This document shows positions 1 through 6,313 of a stretch of 8,650 bases of DNA, piece by piece (positions within the stretch are counted from its first letter, which is position 1; each line of letters starts with the position of its first letter). Location: the NCBI GenBank assembly GCA_018262875.1, contig JADFDL010000056.1, forward strand, positions 1-8,650. Direction: 5' to 3'. Source of the stretch: Rhodocyclaceae bacterium. GTDB lineage: Bacteria > Pseudomonadota > Gammaproteobacteria > Burkholderiales > Rhodocyclaceae. The position numbers and the translations under genes are program-made. The notes below the pieces were generated by a model. The model searched no databases. It had not been told where the DNA came from and saw only the letters and a program-made list of their open reading frames with translations.

Positions 1-831
1 GCGCAGTCGCCGCGTGCCGCCGCGCCTTTCATCGCCATTAACTGCGCGGCGATTCCGGATAACCTTCTGGAAGCCACGCTCTTCGGCCATGAGAAGGGAT
101 CGTTCACCGGCGCGCAGGCAGCCCAGGCCGGCAAGTTCGAGCAGGCGCAGGGCGGCACGCTGCTGCTCGACGAGATTTCCGAAATGCCGCTGGCGCTGCA
201 GGCCAAACTGCTGCGTGTGCTGCAGGAACGCGAGGTGGAGCGGGTCGGCGGCAAGAAGCCCATTCCCCTGGATATCCGCGTGCTGGCCACCAGCAACCGC
301 GACATGGCGAAGGAAGTGGCGGCCGGACGTTTCCGCGAGGATCTGTACTACCGGCTCAACGTCTTCCCGCTGCAGATTCCGGCCCTGCGCGAGCGGCCGG
401 CCGACATCGTGCCGCTGGCGCGGCATTTTGCCGTCCACCACGGCAGTCCGGCGGCAAGGTTTGCCGCCGATGCCGAGGCGCTGCTGGCGGCCCATGCCTG
501 GCCGGGCAATGTGCGCGAGCTGGAAAACGCCGTGCAGCGGGCTCTGATCCTGGCCGGCGGCGACACGGTAGCCGCCGAGCACCTGCAGCTCTCCATTCAG
601 TTCTCGCCGCCGCCGGAGATGCCGCAATGGCATGCTGCCAAAGAGGAAATCAAAGCCGTGCCGCCACCGCAGGCGGCCCCGTCGAACATGCGCGACCTGG
701 AGCGCCAGCACATTCTGGAGACGCTGGCGACGGTGAACGGTTCGCGCAAGCGGGCGGTCGAACTGCTCGGCATCTCCGAGCGCACCCTGCGCTACAAGCT
801 CCAGCAGTACCGTACCGCCGGCGCCTTTTGA
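1..831 (+). CDS. fleR: Sigma-54-dependent flagellar response regulator, FleR/FlrC type (5' end outside window)
   Basis: The frame is open from base 1, so the receiver domain and Walker A loop lie upstream of the window. The 276 visible residues are the rest of a sigma-54 AAA+ activator: sigma-54 contact loop GSFTGA (33-38), Walker B LLLDE (54-58), sensor I ATSNRD (96-101), arginine-finger region GRFRED (109-114) and sensor [12 protein letters not shown] (167-176). A proline-rich linker follows (about 203-227), then a Fis-type helix-turn-helix ending in [11 protein letters not shown] (260-270). The family hydrolyses ATP to open sigma-54 promoters. The choice of FleR/FlrC rests on the C-terminal helix and on the downstream fliE with its own -24/-12 promoter. 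The sensor kinase FleS would be expected just upstream. The contact loop has Ser where Ala is usual (GAFTGA). The family call is near certain; the exact orthologue less so. Confidence 0.9.
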   Translation, partial: AQSPRAAAPFIAINCAAIPDNLLEATLFGHEKGSFTGAQAAQAGKFEQAQGGTLLLDEISEMPLALQAKLLRVLQEREVERVGGKKPIPLDIRVLATSNRDMAKEVAAGRFREDLYYRLNVFPLQIPALRERPADIVPLARHFAVHHGSPAARFAADAEALLAAHAWPGNVRELENAVQRALILAGGDTVAAEHLQLSIQFSPPPEMPQWHAAKEEIKAVPPPQAAPSNMRDLERQHILETLATVNGSRKRAVELLGISERTLRYKLQQYRTAGAF

Positions 832-835
832 AGGG

Positions 836-851
836 TGGCATGCATGTTGCT
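836..851 (+). promoter_or_regulatory. Sigma-54 (-24/-12) promoter for fliE
   Basis: TGGCAT, five bases, then TTGCT. GG and GC are separated by exactly 10 bases, as sigma-54 RNA polymerase requires, and only one base differs from the TGGCAC-N5-TTGCW consensus. It begins five bases after the fleR stop codon. Transcription would start near 862, giving fliE a leader of about 70 bases that contains the REP-like pair. The activator encoded immediately upstream is the natural candidate to drive it (inference). Confidence 0.75.
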
Positions 852-860
852 GTCTGGAGG

Positions 861-917
861 GTAGGTTGGGCTTCAGCCCGGCAACATCGGCAATAGTCGG
901 CCTGAAGGCCGACCTAC
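861..917. repeat. REP-like inverted pair A in the fliE leader
   Basis: Two palindromic units face each other: 861-883 (begins GTAGGTTGGGCTTCAGCCCG) and 896-917 (the reverse complement begins GTAGGTCGGCCTTCAGGCCG). Each has an internal GGGCTTCAGCCC-type stem, and the two units can also pair with each other into one long hairpin. The same unit recurs at 3485-3566. The arrangement resembles bacterial REP/BIME elements, which are often dispersed by RAYT transposases. No transposase gene is present here. Confidence 0.8.
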
Positions 918-932
918 AGATAAAGGTTGGAC

Positions 933-1259
933 ATGGACACACGCGGCATAGACCAGATGCTCTCCGAGCTGCGCTCGACGGCGCAGCTCGCCTCCGGCAA
1001 GGCGCTGCAGCCGAAGCAGGCCGGCGAGGCCGGGGCAGCCGATTTCGGCCAGATCCTGAAGAGCACGCTCGATCAGGTGAATCAGGCCCAGGTGGACGCG
1101 CAGAAGCTGGCGCAGGATTTTTCCGCCGGCAGCGGCAATGCCAGCCTGCAGGACGTCATGATGTCTCTGCAGAAAGCCAATCTGTCGTTCCAGCAGATGG
1201 TGCAGGTGCGCAACCGGCTGGTCTCCGCCTATCACGACATCATGAACATGCAGGTTTGA
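933..1259 (+). CDS. fliE: Flagellar hook-basal body protein FliE
   Basis: This 108-residue protein is the usual size for FliE, the small exported subunit that joins the MS ring (FliF) to the proximal rod. The C-terminal half is diagnostic: a SLQDVMMSLQKANLSFQQM-type helix followed by VRNRLVSAYHDIMNMQV at the end. There is no signal peptide, as expected for a type III export substrate. I chose ATG 933 because AAAGG (922-926) sits six bases upstream of it. The in-frame TTG at 927 directly abuts that AAAGG and so is unlikely. The gene is downstream of fleR and its sigma-54 promoter. Unusually, it is not followed by fliF: a terminator and the convergent ycgR end the unit. Confidence 0.95.
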   Translation: MDTRGIDQMLSELRSTAQLASGKALQPKQAGEAGAADFGQILKSTLDQVNQAQVDAQKLAQDFSAGSGNASLQDVMMSLQKANLSFQQMVQVRNRLVSAYHDIMNMQV

Positions 1260-1280
1260 GTTCCGGGCTCGTAAACGCAT

Positions 1281-1308
1281 AGCGGCGCCAAGGCGCCGCT
1301 TGTTGTTT
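1281..1308 (+). terminator. Intrinsic terminator after fliE
   Basis: A perfect stem, AGCGGCGCC (1281-1289) with GGCGCCGCT (1292-1300), is followed by the T-rich tail TGTTGTTT. It lies 21 bases after the fliE stop codon and 15 bases before the convergent ycgR stop codon. Its polarity favours plus-strand transcripts. On the minus strand the hairpin is followed by ATGCGTTT, a much weaker tail. Confidence 0.8.
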
Positions 1309-1323
1309 CAGCCTGGAGCACGC

Positions 1324-2127
1324 TTACATCATTCCCGTTTCCCTTGCCTTGCGTTCGCGCTCGACGCGGATGATGTAGCGCTGGATCAGCGTCATCATGT
1401 GGCCGGGCAGGTCGATGAACTGGCAGCCGGAGCGCTTGGTCCTGGCGCCGCTGCGCAGGGTGAACTCGAAGACGTTGCGCACGCGCAGGGTAGCCAGCAC
1501 CGTGCCGATTTCCGGAAGATCGATGCGGCAGTTCTCGAAGAGGTGGTCGGTCTCGAATTCGACGCCTTCCGGCGGCGCCATGATGCCCAGGCCGCCGCCG
1601 CTGATGTCGATCACCGTGGTTTCGAACGTGGTGTTCGTGCCGTCCGCTAGCTTGACGGGAATAGTGCAGCGCAAGGGGTGGGCGATCGGCGCGGTCAGGC
1701 GATAGTACTCGCGCCGCTGCAGGCGCAGCAGTTCATCCGGAATCGCCGCACGGAAGGCCTCGCGTCCTTCGTATTCCGCTTTGGCGAGGTGCTTGACGGT
1801 GAACTGGATTTTCACCTTGTCGTGCGCGGCAATGAAGACCAGCTTGTCGCTGGCCAGTGCCTTGCGGTTCATTTCGGCGTTGCTGCCGGGGTCGAGCAGC
1901 AGGGTGTCGGCCTCGGCGGAGACGGAGAGCAGGGTGGTGAGCAGGAAATCGCTGCCCTGGTTGAAATAGACGGTGATGAGCGCGCCCTTGTCTCGCATTG
2001 CGCGCAGGAGGAAAACGATTTCCTTCTTCGAATGCAGCAGGTATTTGCTGTAGTCGTCGGCCTGCATCAGCTCGAAGCGGAGCTGGGGATGGTCCTCTTC
2101 CAGGCCTTCTCGGGGGGTATCGCTCAT
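1324..2127 (-). CDS. ycgR: YcgR-type flagellar brake protein with PilZ domain (c-di-GMP receptor)
   Basis: This 267-residue protein has the two-domain layout of YcgR. An N-terminal YcgR/PilZN domain (about 15-130) is followed by a C-terminal PilZ domain (about 135-260). The c-di-GMP-binding signature is intact: RxxxR as R139-E-Y-Y-R143, and DxSxxG as D174, S176, G179. The family binds c-di-GMP and then slows or biases the flagellar motor through the stator and switch proteins. No signal peptide or membrane segment is visible, so it is cytoplasmic. ATG 2127 is the first plausible start; the Shine-Dalgarno sequence before it is poor, so translation may be coupled to the upstream genes. It is the last gene of the minus-strand run, 16 bases after flhB2. 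Confidence 0.93.
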   Translation of the reverse strand: MSDTPREGLEEDHPQLRFELMQADDYSKYLLHSKKEIVFLLRAMRDKGALITVYFNQGSDFLLTTLLSVSAEADTLLLDPGSNAEMNRKALASDKLVFIAAHDKVKIQFTVKHLAKAEYEGREAFRAAIPDELLRLQRREYYRLTAPIAHPLRCTIPVKLADGTNTTFETTVIDISGGGLGIMAPPEGVEFETDHLFENCRIDLPEIGTVLATLRVRNVFEFTLRSGARTKRSGCQFIDLPGHMMTLIQRYIIRVERERKARETGMM

Positions 2128-2143
2128 GCCGCAAGTTTAATCA

Positions 2144-2431
2144 TTATTGCGCATTTTGGGGCAGCGTCTGCCCGTGCTCCAGGCGGTAGATCCAGGCCAG
2201 CAATTCAGCCACTGCGACATAGAGCTGCGACGGAATGCGCGCATCGAGGTCGACCTGCATGAGCAGCGCCAGCAGCTCGGGCGACTCATGCACGAACACG
2301 CCATGCTCGCGCGCCCGCGCGATGATCTGCTCGGCAATCAGGCCGCGGCCCTTGGCAACGACGCGCGGCGCCTTGTCGGCGGCGGAGTAGGCCAGCGCCA
2401 CGGCTTCTTGGCGGGTTTCACGCGGACTCAT
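2144..2431 (-). CDS. flhB2: FlhB2: stand-alone FlhB/EscU C-terminal-domain protein
   Basis: This 95-residue protein matches only the cytoplasmic C-terminal domain of the export-switch protein FlhB: AVALAY (10-15), APRVVAKGRG (21-30), then helices ending IPSQLYVAVAELLAWIYRL (67-85). The membrane domain is absent. The autocleavage motif NPTH, which precedes AVAL in true FlhB, is replaced by E-T-R-Q (residues 5-8), so it should not self-cleave. I chose ATG 2431 because homology begins there and it overlaps the fliK-family stop codon by 14 bases, a translational-coupling arrangement; an open extension to 2497 merely shadows fliK. Pairing of such proteins with a FliK-like partner is known from other bacteria (for example YlqG/YlqH in Bacillus). 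The precise role is not established. Confidence 0.88.
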   Translation of the reverse strand: MSPRETRQEAVALAYSAADKAPRVVAKGRGLIAEQIIARAREHGVFVHESPELLALLMQVDLDARIPSQLYVAVAELLAWIYRLEHGQTLPQNAQ

Positions 2432-3473
2432 GCGATTCCACGCTTCCTTCGAGCGGCGGCAGGCCGGCGGCGGCGAAGGCTGCCTTGAGATCGGCAAAAC
2501 CTTGCTGCAGGGCGGTGGCGCTGTCCGCCATCGCCGTCATGGCGAGACTGACTTTTGCCGGCGCGAGCCGCAGAACGACATTGATGTCGCCCAGGCGGGG
2601 CAGGGTGAGCCGCACGGTCGTCGTCCATTGCTCCGCGGGCGCCTCCTCGGGCGCATTGCGCTGTTGTTCGCCGGCCTCGATTTCCCAGTGCAGGGTTTGT
2701 CCGGGCCAGACTTCGCCGCGCCAGACGATGTGCTGCGTGGCGGCGGCATCCAGTTGCTGCTGGACGATCGGTTGCAGTTCGGTGGGCAGGCCGGGTGTGG
2801 CCGTGGCGGGGGTGCGACCGGCGACGGGTTCTGCGCTGCGGGAGGAATCCGCGGAGGGGGTTTCCCCGTCCGCTTGCGCAGCGGCGGCGGCCTCCAGCAC
2901 GCGCAGTTGGCGGGCGTGGCGCGCTTGCGGCTCGCGCGCCAGCGCCTCGGCCGGATAACGGCCGGCGACCCACTGCGCCTGGTGGGCCTCGTAAAAGAGT
3001 CCGCTTTCCACGATCGCCTGTTGCAATGCCGGCACCAGCCGGGCCGCCTGTAGGGGCGGCTCGGGCAGCAGGGGCGTGGTGCGAGCGATCGTTGCTGGCT
3101 GGGGCGCCCGTTCCTCTCCCGAGAGCAGCGTGCTGATGATCTGCCCGGTGCGCGAAAGCGTGGGCGGCGGGGATTGCCTTGCGGGCGCGTCTTCCGCGCC
3201 CTCGGCAACGATCAGGCGCGGCGTGCGCGCCGTGACGACCAGTTCGAGCGTGTCGCCCGGCTGCGCAGGCTGCGGCAGGGCCAGCGTCAGATTGCGGCCG
3301 GCAACGAGCGCGCGAAAGGTGCCGTCCGGCAGCGCGCTTTCAACGCGGGCGGTGAAGCGCTGCCCGACCGGCAGTTCGGGCAGATCGGCGGAGATTTCGC
3401 GTACCGGCGAGACCGGATTGACGAGGGATTCCGTCAGAATTCGCAGGCGTGCGGCAAGGTCGCTCGGAATCAT
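2418..3473 (-). CDS. fliK: FliK-family protein (Flg_hook C-terminal domain)
   Basis: This 351-residue protein has a low-complexity Pro/Ala-rich middle (about 92-140 and 195-230) and a C-terminal Flg_hook domain (about 258-340). That domain starts LHWEIEAGE and continues through the VRLTLPRLGDINVVLRL strand pair to a final helix. FliK proteins are exported and measure hook length, then contact FlhB so that export switches to filament proteins. ATG 3473 was chosen because AGGA (3481-3484 on the minus strand) precedes it by seven bases and the sequence upstream is repeat DNA; the frame stays open to 3641 by chance. The next gene encodes a lone FlhB C-domain. This may therefore be the accessory FliK-like partner of FlhB2 (YlqG type) and not the main hook ruler, which is often found with fliHIJ. 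Confidence 0.85.
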   Translation of the reverse strand: MIPSDLAARLRILTESLVNPVSPVREISADLPELPVGQRFTARVESALPDGTFRALVAGRNLTLALPQPAQPGDTLELVVTARTPRLIVAEGAEDAPARQSPPPTLSRTGQIISTLLSGEERAPQPATIARTTPLLPEPPLQAARLVPALQQAIVESGLFYEAHQAQWVAGRYPAEALAREPQARHARQLRVLEAAAAAQADGETPSADSSRSAEPVAGRTPATATPGLPTELQPIVQQQLDAAATQHIVWRGEVWPGQTLHWEIEAGEQQRNAPEEAPAEQWTTTVRLTLPRLGDINVVLRLAPAKVSLAMTAMADSATALQQGFADLKAAFAAAGLPPLEGSVESHESA

Positions 3474-3484
3474 AAGATCGTCCT

Positions 3485-3566
3485 GTAGCTTGGGCTTCAG
3501 CCCAACAGCGGCCGCCACGAACCGCGCAAGGTGTTTTCCCGCCCGTCGGGCTGAAGCCCCGCCTAC
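3485..3566. repeat. REP-like inverted pair B between fliT and fliK
   Basis: Two copies of the unit seen near fliE face each other: 3485-3507 (begins GTAGCTTGGGCTTCAGCCCA) and 3545-3566 (the reverse complement begins GTAGGCGGGGCTTCAGCCCG), with 37 bases between them. One end contains the fliT stop codon (3563-3565) and the other abuts the fliK Shine-Dalgarno sequence. In RNA the pair could fold into one large hairpin and partly uncouple fliK from fliT. Confidence 0.8.
3526..3540 (-). promoter_or_regulatory. Weak sigma-54-like site upstream of fliK
   Basis: Read on the minus strand this is GGGAAAACACCTTGC. GG and GC are separated by exactly 10 bases and the TTGC half is intact, but the -24 half (GGGAAA against TGGCAC) is poor. 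It lies between the two REP-like units, so it could give fliK-flhB2-ycgR a separate promoter. A chance match is quite possible. Confidence 0.25.
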
Positions 3567-3880
3567 AGGGCGCCATACGCCCGGCGCACCGAGCGTTCCC
3601 GCGCGCCGCCGCCGAGGAACTGCCTGACCTGCTCCATCCACGGCTCCGCGTAGCGGCGCACTTCGGCGTCGTCGGCGAGGATGCGGCGGATGAGATCCCG
3701 CTTGCGCGTTTTCTCCGCATCGGACAGCCGGATCGGCTCGCCGCCCGCTTCGAGATGCCGCGCCAGGCCGGCGCAGTCCTTTTCCAGCGCCGCCAGCCGC
3801 TCCCAGTCGCAGGCGCTGGCCGCCTCGACCATTTGCGTGGAAATTGCGCTCATCGACTCATACAAGGCCAGCGTGCTCAT
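3563..3880 (-). CDS. fliT: Flagellar export chaperone FliT
   Basis: This 105-residue protein is all helical in character, with the FliT layout: an N-terminal helix (about 3-24), the WERLAALEKDCAGL segment (27-40), a KTRKRDLIRRILADDAEVRR helix (58-77) and a C-terminal PWMEQVRQFLGG stretch (80-91). FliT proteins chaperone the cap protein FliD to the export gate and in enterics also restrain the master regulator FlhDC. The start codon ATG 3880 overlaps the fliS stop codon (ATGA), which fixes it over the longer in-frame start at 3904. The TAG stop codon lies inside a REP-like unit, so the extreme C-terminus may have been set by repeat insertion. FliT is poorly conserved, so position after fliD-fliS carries much of the weight. 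Confidence 0.82.
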   Translation of the reverse strand: MSTLALYESMSAISTQMVEAASACDWERLAALEKDCAGLARHLEAGGEPIRLSDAEKTRKRDLIRRILADDAEVRRYAEPWMEQVRQFLGGGARERSVRRAYGAL

Positions 3881-4272
3881 GGCTTGCTTCCGATCTGCGC
3901 CCAAGCGTCCTTCAACTCGGCGAGCAGGTGGCTGACCTCATCGAGCACGGCCGGTTGATTGTTGAGATTGGCGTGGAGCAGGCGGGCGCACATGTAATCG
4001 TAGAGCGCAGCGAGTCGTTCGGCAAGTTCGCCTCCGGCTTGCGTGTCGAGGCTGGCCTTGAGGCCGTTGGCAATGATGTTGATCGCCTTGGAAACCGCTT
4101 CGCCCTTCTTCGCGATTTCATTGCGCTGCATGTGCAGCGAGGCGCCGCTTACCGCCAGCATCGCGCCTTCGAAGAGCATGAGGACCAGCTTGTGCGGGTC
4201 GGCCGTATCGACGCCGGTCTCGATCCCCACCTTGTTGTAAGCCGCTTTCGGGTTGTGCATCACCGCGAACAT
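3877..4272 (-). CDS. fliS: Flagellin export chaperone FliS
   Basis: This 131-residue protein is the family's usual length. Diagnostic parts are the early AAY (10-12), ADPHKLVLMLFEGAM (24-38), KAINIIANGL (62-71) and GGELAERLAALYDYM (80-94), followed by RLLHAN. FliS wraps the C-terminus of flagellin, keeps it from polymerising in the cytoplasm and delivers it to FlhA. It is cytoplasmic. A GAGGAG Shine-Dalgarno sequence precedes ATG 4272 by about nine bases. It starts 18 bases after fliD and overlaps fliT by ATGA, so cap gene, flagellin chaperone and cap chaperone are probably co-translated. Confidence 0.96.
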   Translation of the reverse strand: MFAVMHNPKAAYNKVGIETGVDTADPHKLVLMLFEGAMLAVSGASLHMQRNEIAKKGEAVSKAINIIANGLKASLDTQAGGELAERLAALYDYMCARLLHANLNNQPAVLDEVSHLLAELKDAWAQIGSKP

Positions 4273-4290
4273 GTTGCAGGTCTCCTCGTG

Positions 4291-6279
4291 TTATTGGTTC
4301 GAGCTGCCTGCCGAAGGCAGGTTGGCCAACTGCTGCGTCAGAAAATTCGAAGTCTTGGTCATGCTGGCCATCATCATGTCCAGTGCGGTGAACTGCGCGC
4401 GGTAGCGCTTCTCGACCCCTTCCAGCCGTCGCGCCAGCGCCTCGCGCTGCGTGCCGATCGACTTGATGGAGGCATTGATGCCGTCCATGCGGCCGTCGAG
4501 CAGGCTGTCGTTTTCCAGCATCCTGCCGACCAGCTTGTCCAGTTCGTAGGCATAGCCGCGAGCGAAACTGACGCTGCCGCGGGTGCCGATGGCCCCCCCC
4601 GTCACGCTGAGGGCGAGGCCGCTGCTGTCGCCGCTTCCCGTGAGGGTCTGGCCCGAGCCGCTTGCGGTGTTGCCGCCGATGCTGCCGACGACATCCACGC
4701 CGGCCGTCTCGGTCTGCGCGCCGAAGAGGTCGGCGCCTGCCGTCCCGCCCGCGATGATCGCCGACGAAGCCGAGCCGTAGCGGTTGGAGGTTACCGTCAG
4801 CACGCCGGCCGACTGGCTGACGGTCACGCCGATGCCGGCGGACGAGAGGGCGGTGACGCCATTGATCTTCGACTGGAGCTCGGCGGCCAGGGCGGCTGCG
4901 GTGTAGGTGCCGGCGGCGAGCGTCACGCTGGCGGCAACGCCATCCACGGTGAGGTTCAGGCTGTCGTTGCTGCCCGCACCGATGGTGAGTACCGCGGCGC
5001 CGCCGCCAACCGCCTTGCCCTGCGTGGCAAGCTGGGTGACGCTGAGCGCATAGGCGCCGTTCTTCGTGTCCGCGGTCGAGCCGGCGAACGACACCAGGCT
5101 GTCGGTCGGCTTGCCCACCGCGGCAAACAGCGTCGACACGTCCTTGGTGGAATCGGCAAGAACGGTGTTCAGCTTGCTCGAGTCGAGCTTGAGCGTGCCG
5201 TCCTTCTGAAAGGTGATGCCGATGTCGGAAAGGGTGCTCAGGCCGCCGCCGGCCGTCGATAGCGAGGTGTTGAACAGGCCGCGCAACTGGCTCTGCAGCG
5301 AGCGTATCGTGGCGTCGCCGGTCAGCGTCGACGCCCGCTTGTTTGCCGCGTCATATTTCGACAGGTCGGTGATGGTCTTGTTGAGATCGTTGTAGGTCTT
5401 GACGAAGGACTGCACCGCGCCCTGGATGCCGGCGCTGTCGCGGGCGACGTTCAGCGTCGTCGTGCCGGGCGTGTTGGCCTTGAGCAGGTTGAGCGTGACG
5501 CCCTCGATGGCGTCGGTGACGGTGTTCGAGGCCTTGCTGATGCCGATGCCGTCGATGACCAGCGCGGCATTCTGGGCAGCGACGGTCTGCGTCAGATTCG
5601 TCGTCCCGCCGGTGGCGGCGTCATGCACCAGCTGCGACAGTCCGCTGTTGTCGGTATTGGCCAGATCGTCGTCCGCCACCGTGATCTTCAGCGCGTTGGC
5701 GACGCCGCTATCCTTCGAGGCGACCACCAGCCGGTTGCCCGTGCCGTCGTTGACGATGCTGGCCGAGACGCCGATATTGGCGGCGTTGATGGCATCGCGC
5801 ACGCCCGCCAGCGAGGACTTGCTGCTGTCGATGGTGATGGTGCCGGCGGCCTTGTCCGGGTTGAGCGTGAAGACGCCGCCGCTGTAGGTGCCGAACTGGA
5901 TGGTGAGTGTTCCGCTGCCGACCGTTGTGGCGGTCGTCGCGAAAGTGCCGGATTTGAGCTTGTGCGCCTGGGCGAGGGTCTGCACCTCGACGGCGTAGCT
6001 GCCCGCCGTCGCCGCCGATGACGCGCTGACCGTGGCTGCCGTCGCATCGACAAGGCTTGCCGTGACGGCGGAAAACTTTGCCGGATTGGCCAGGGCGGCC
6101 ACCGCGCTCTGGAAGGAAGACAGCGCACCCTTCAGGCTGCCGTAAGCGGTGAGCTGCGACTGGAGCTTCGCTTCCTTGGTGTCCAGGGCAGTCAGGGGCC
6201 GGCGCTCCAGAGCCATGAGTTGGCTGACGATGCTGCTGACGTCGAGCCCGGAGCCGATTCCTGCCGAAGAAATTGCCAT
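4291..6279 (-). CDS. fliD: Flagellar filament cap protein FliD (HAP2)
   Basis: This 662-residue protein forms the cap under which flagellin subunits fold at the filament tip. The N-terminus (MAISSAGIGSGLDVSSIVSQ, FliD_N to about 100) and the C-terminus (LVGRMLENDSLLDGRMDGINASIKSI, then the coiled-coil segment to residue 652) are typical D0/D1 sequences. Between them are Thr/Ser/Gly-rich outer domains. These include flagellin_IN-like stretches at about 149-190 and 430-500, each with an xxINxxxxGVxA-type helix-strand pattern. It is longer than enteric FliD (about 470 residues) because of an extra segment at about 400-565. Two AGGAG motifs precede ATG 6279. It has no Cys, as is common for exported axial proteins. 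A run of eight G bases in the coding strand (4593-4600) is notable. It lies 34 bases after flaG. Confidence 0.97.
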   Translation of the reverse strand: MAISSAGIGSGLDVSSIVSQLMALERRPLTALDTKEAKLQSQLTAYGSLKGALSSFQSAVAALANPAKFSAVTASLVDATAATVSASSAATAGSYAVEVQTLAQAHKLKSGTFATTATTVGSGTLTIQFGTYSGGVFTLNPDKAAGTITIDSSKSSLAGVRDAINAANIGVSASIVNDGTGNRLVVASKDSGVANALKITVADDDLANTDNSGLSQLVHDAATGGTTNLTQTVAAQNAALVIDGIGISKASNTVTDAIEGVTLNLLKANTPGTTTLNVARDSAGIQGAVQSFVKTYNDLNKTITDLSKYDAANKRASTLTGDATIRSLQSQLRGLFNTSLSTAGGGLSTLSDIGITFQKDGTLKLDSSKLNTVLADSTKDVSTLFAAVGKPTDSLVSFAGSTADTKNGAYALSVTQLATQGKAVGGGAAVLTIGAGSNDSLNLTVDGVAASVTLAAGTYTAAALAAELQSKINGVTALSSAGIGVTVSQSAGVLTVTSNRYGSASSAIIAGGTAGADLFGAQTETAGVDVVGSIGGNTASGSGQTLTGSGDSSGLALSVTGGAIGTRGSVSFARGYAYELDKLVGRMLENDSLLDGRMDGINASIKSIGTQREALARRLEGVEKRYRAQFTALDMMMASMTKTSNFLTQQLANLPSAGSSNQ

Positions 6280-6313
6280 GTATCTCCTGCTCCTGTTGCT
6301 TCCTTCGTAAGTG

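Noticed and set aside
927..932. TTG 927 as the fliE start
   Set aside because: It touches the AAAGG ribosome site with no spacing; ATG 933 has a six-base spacing and a standard FliE N-terminus.
1678..2262. A plus-strand open frame of 194 codons opposite ycgR and flhB2
   Set aside because: It crosses the boundary of two well-supported minus-strand genes and has no recognisable domain or ribosome site.
2432..2497. N-terminal extension of FlhB2 to 2497
   Set aside because: It only shadows the fliK 3' end; FlhB C-domain similarity starts after ATG 2431, which is the overlapping start.
3474..3641. N-terminal extension of the FliK-family protein to 3641
   Set aside because: The extension translates the REP-like repeats and the end of fliT. 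ATG 3473 has a proper ribosome site.
3844..5262. A long plus-strand open frame (472 codons) opposite fliS and the 3' part of fliD
   Set aside because: It is a codon-bias shadow of fliD/fliS in GC-rich DNA. Its translation has low-complexity Arg/Ala/Gly composition with no family resemblance, while the minus-strand proteins are clear.
6280..6313. A separate promoter for fliD in the flaG-fliD gap
   Set aside because: Only 34 bases, with a doubled AGGAG ribosome site but no sigma-28, sigma-54 or sigma-70 pattern that I can support.
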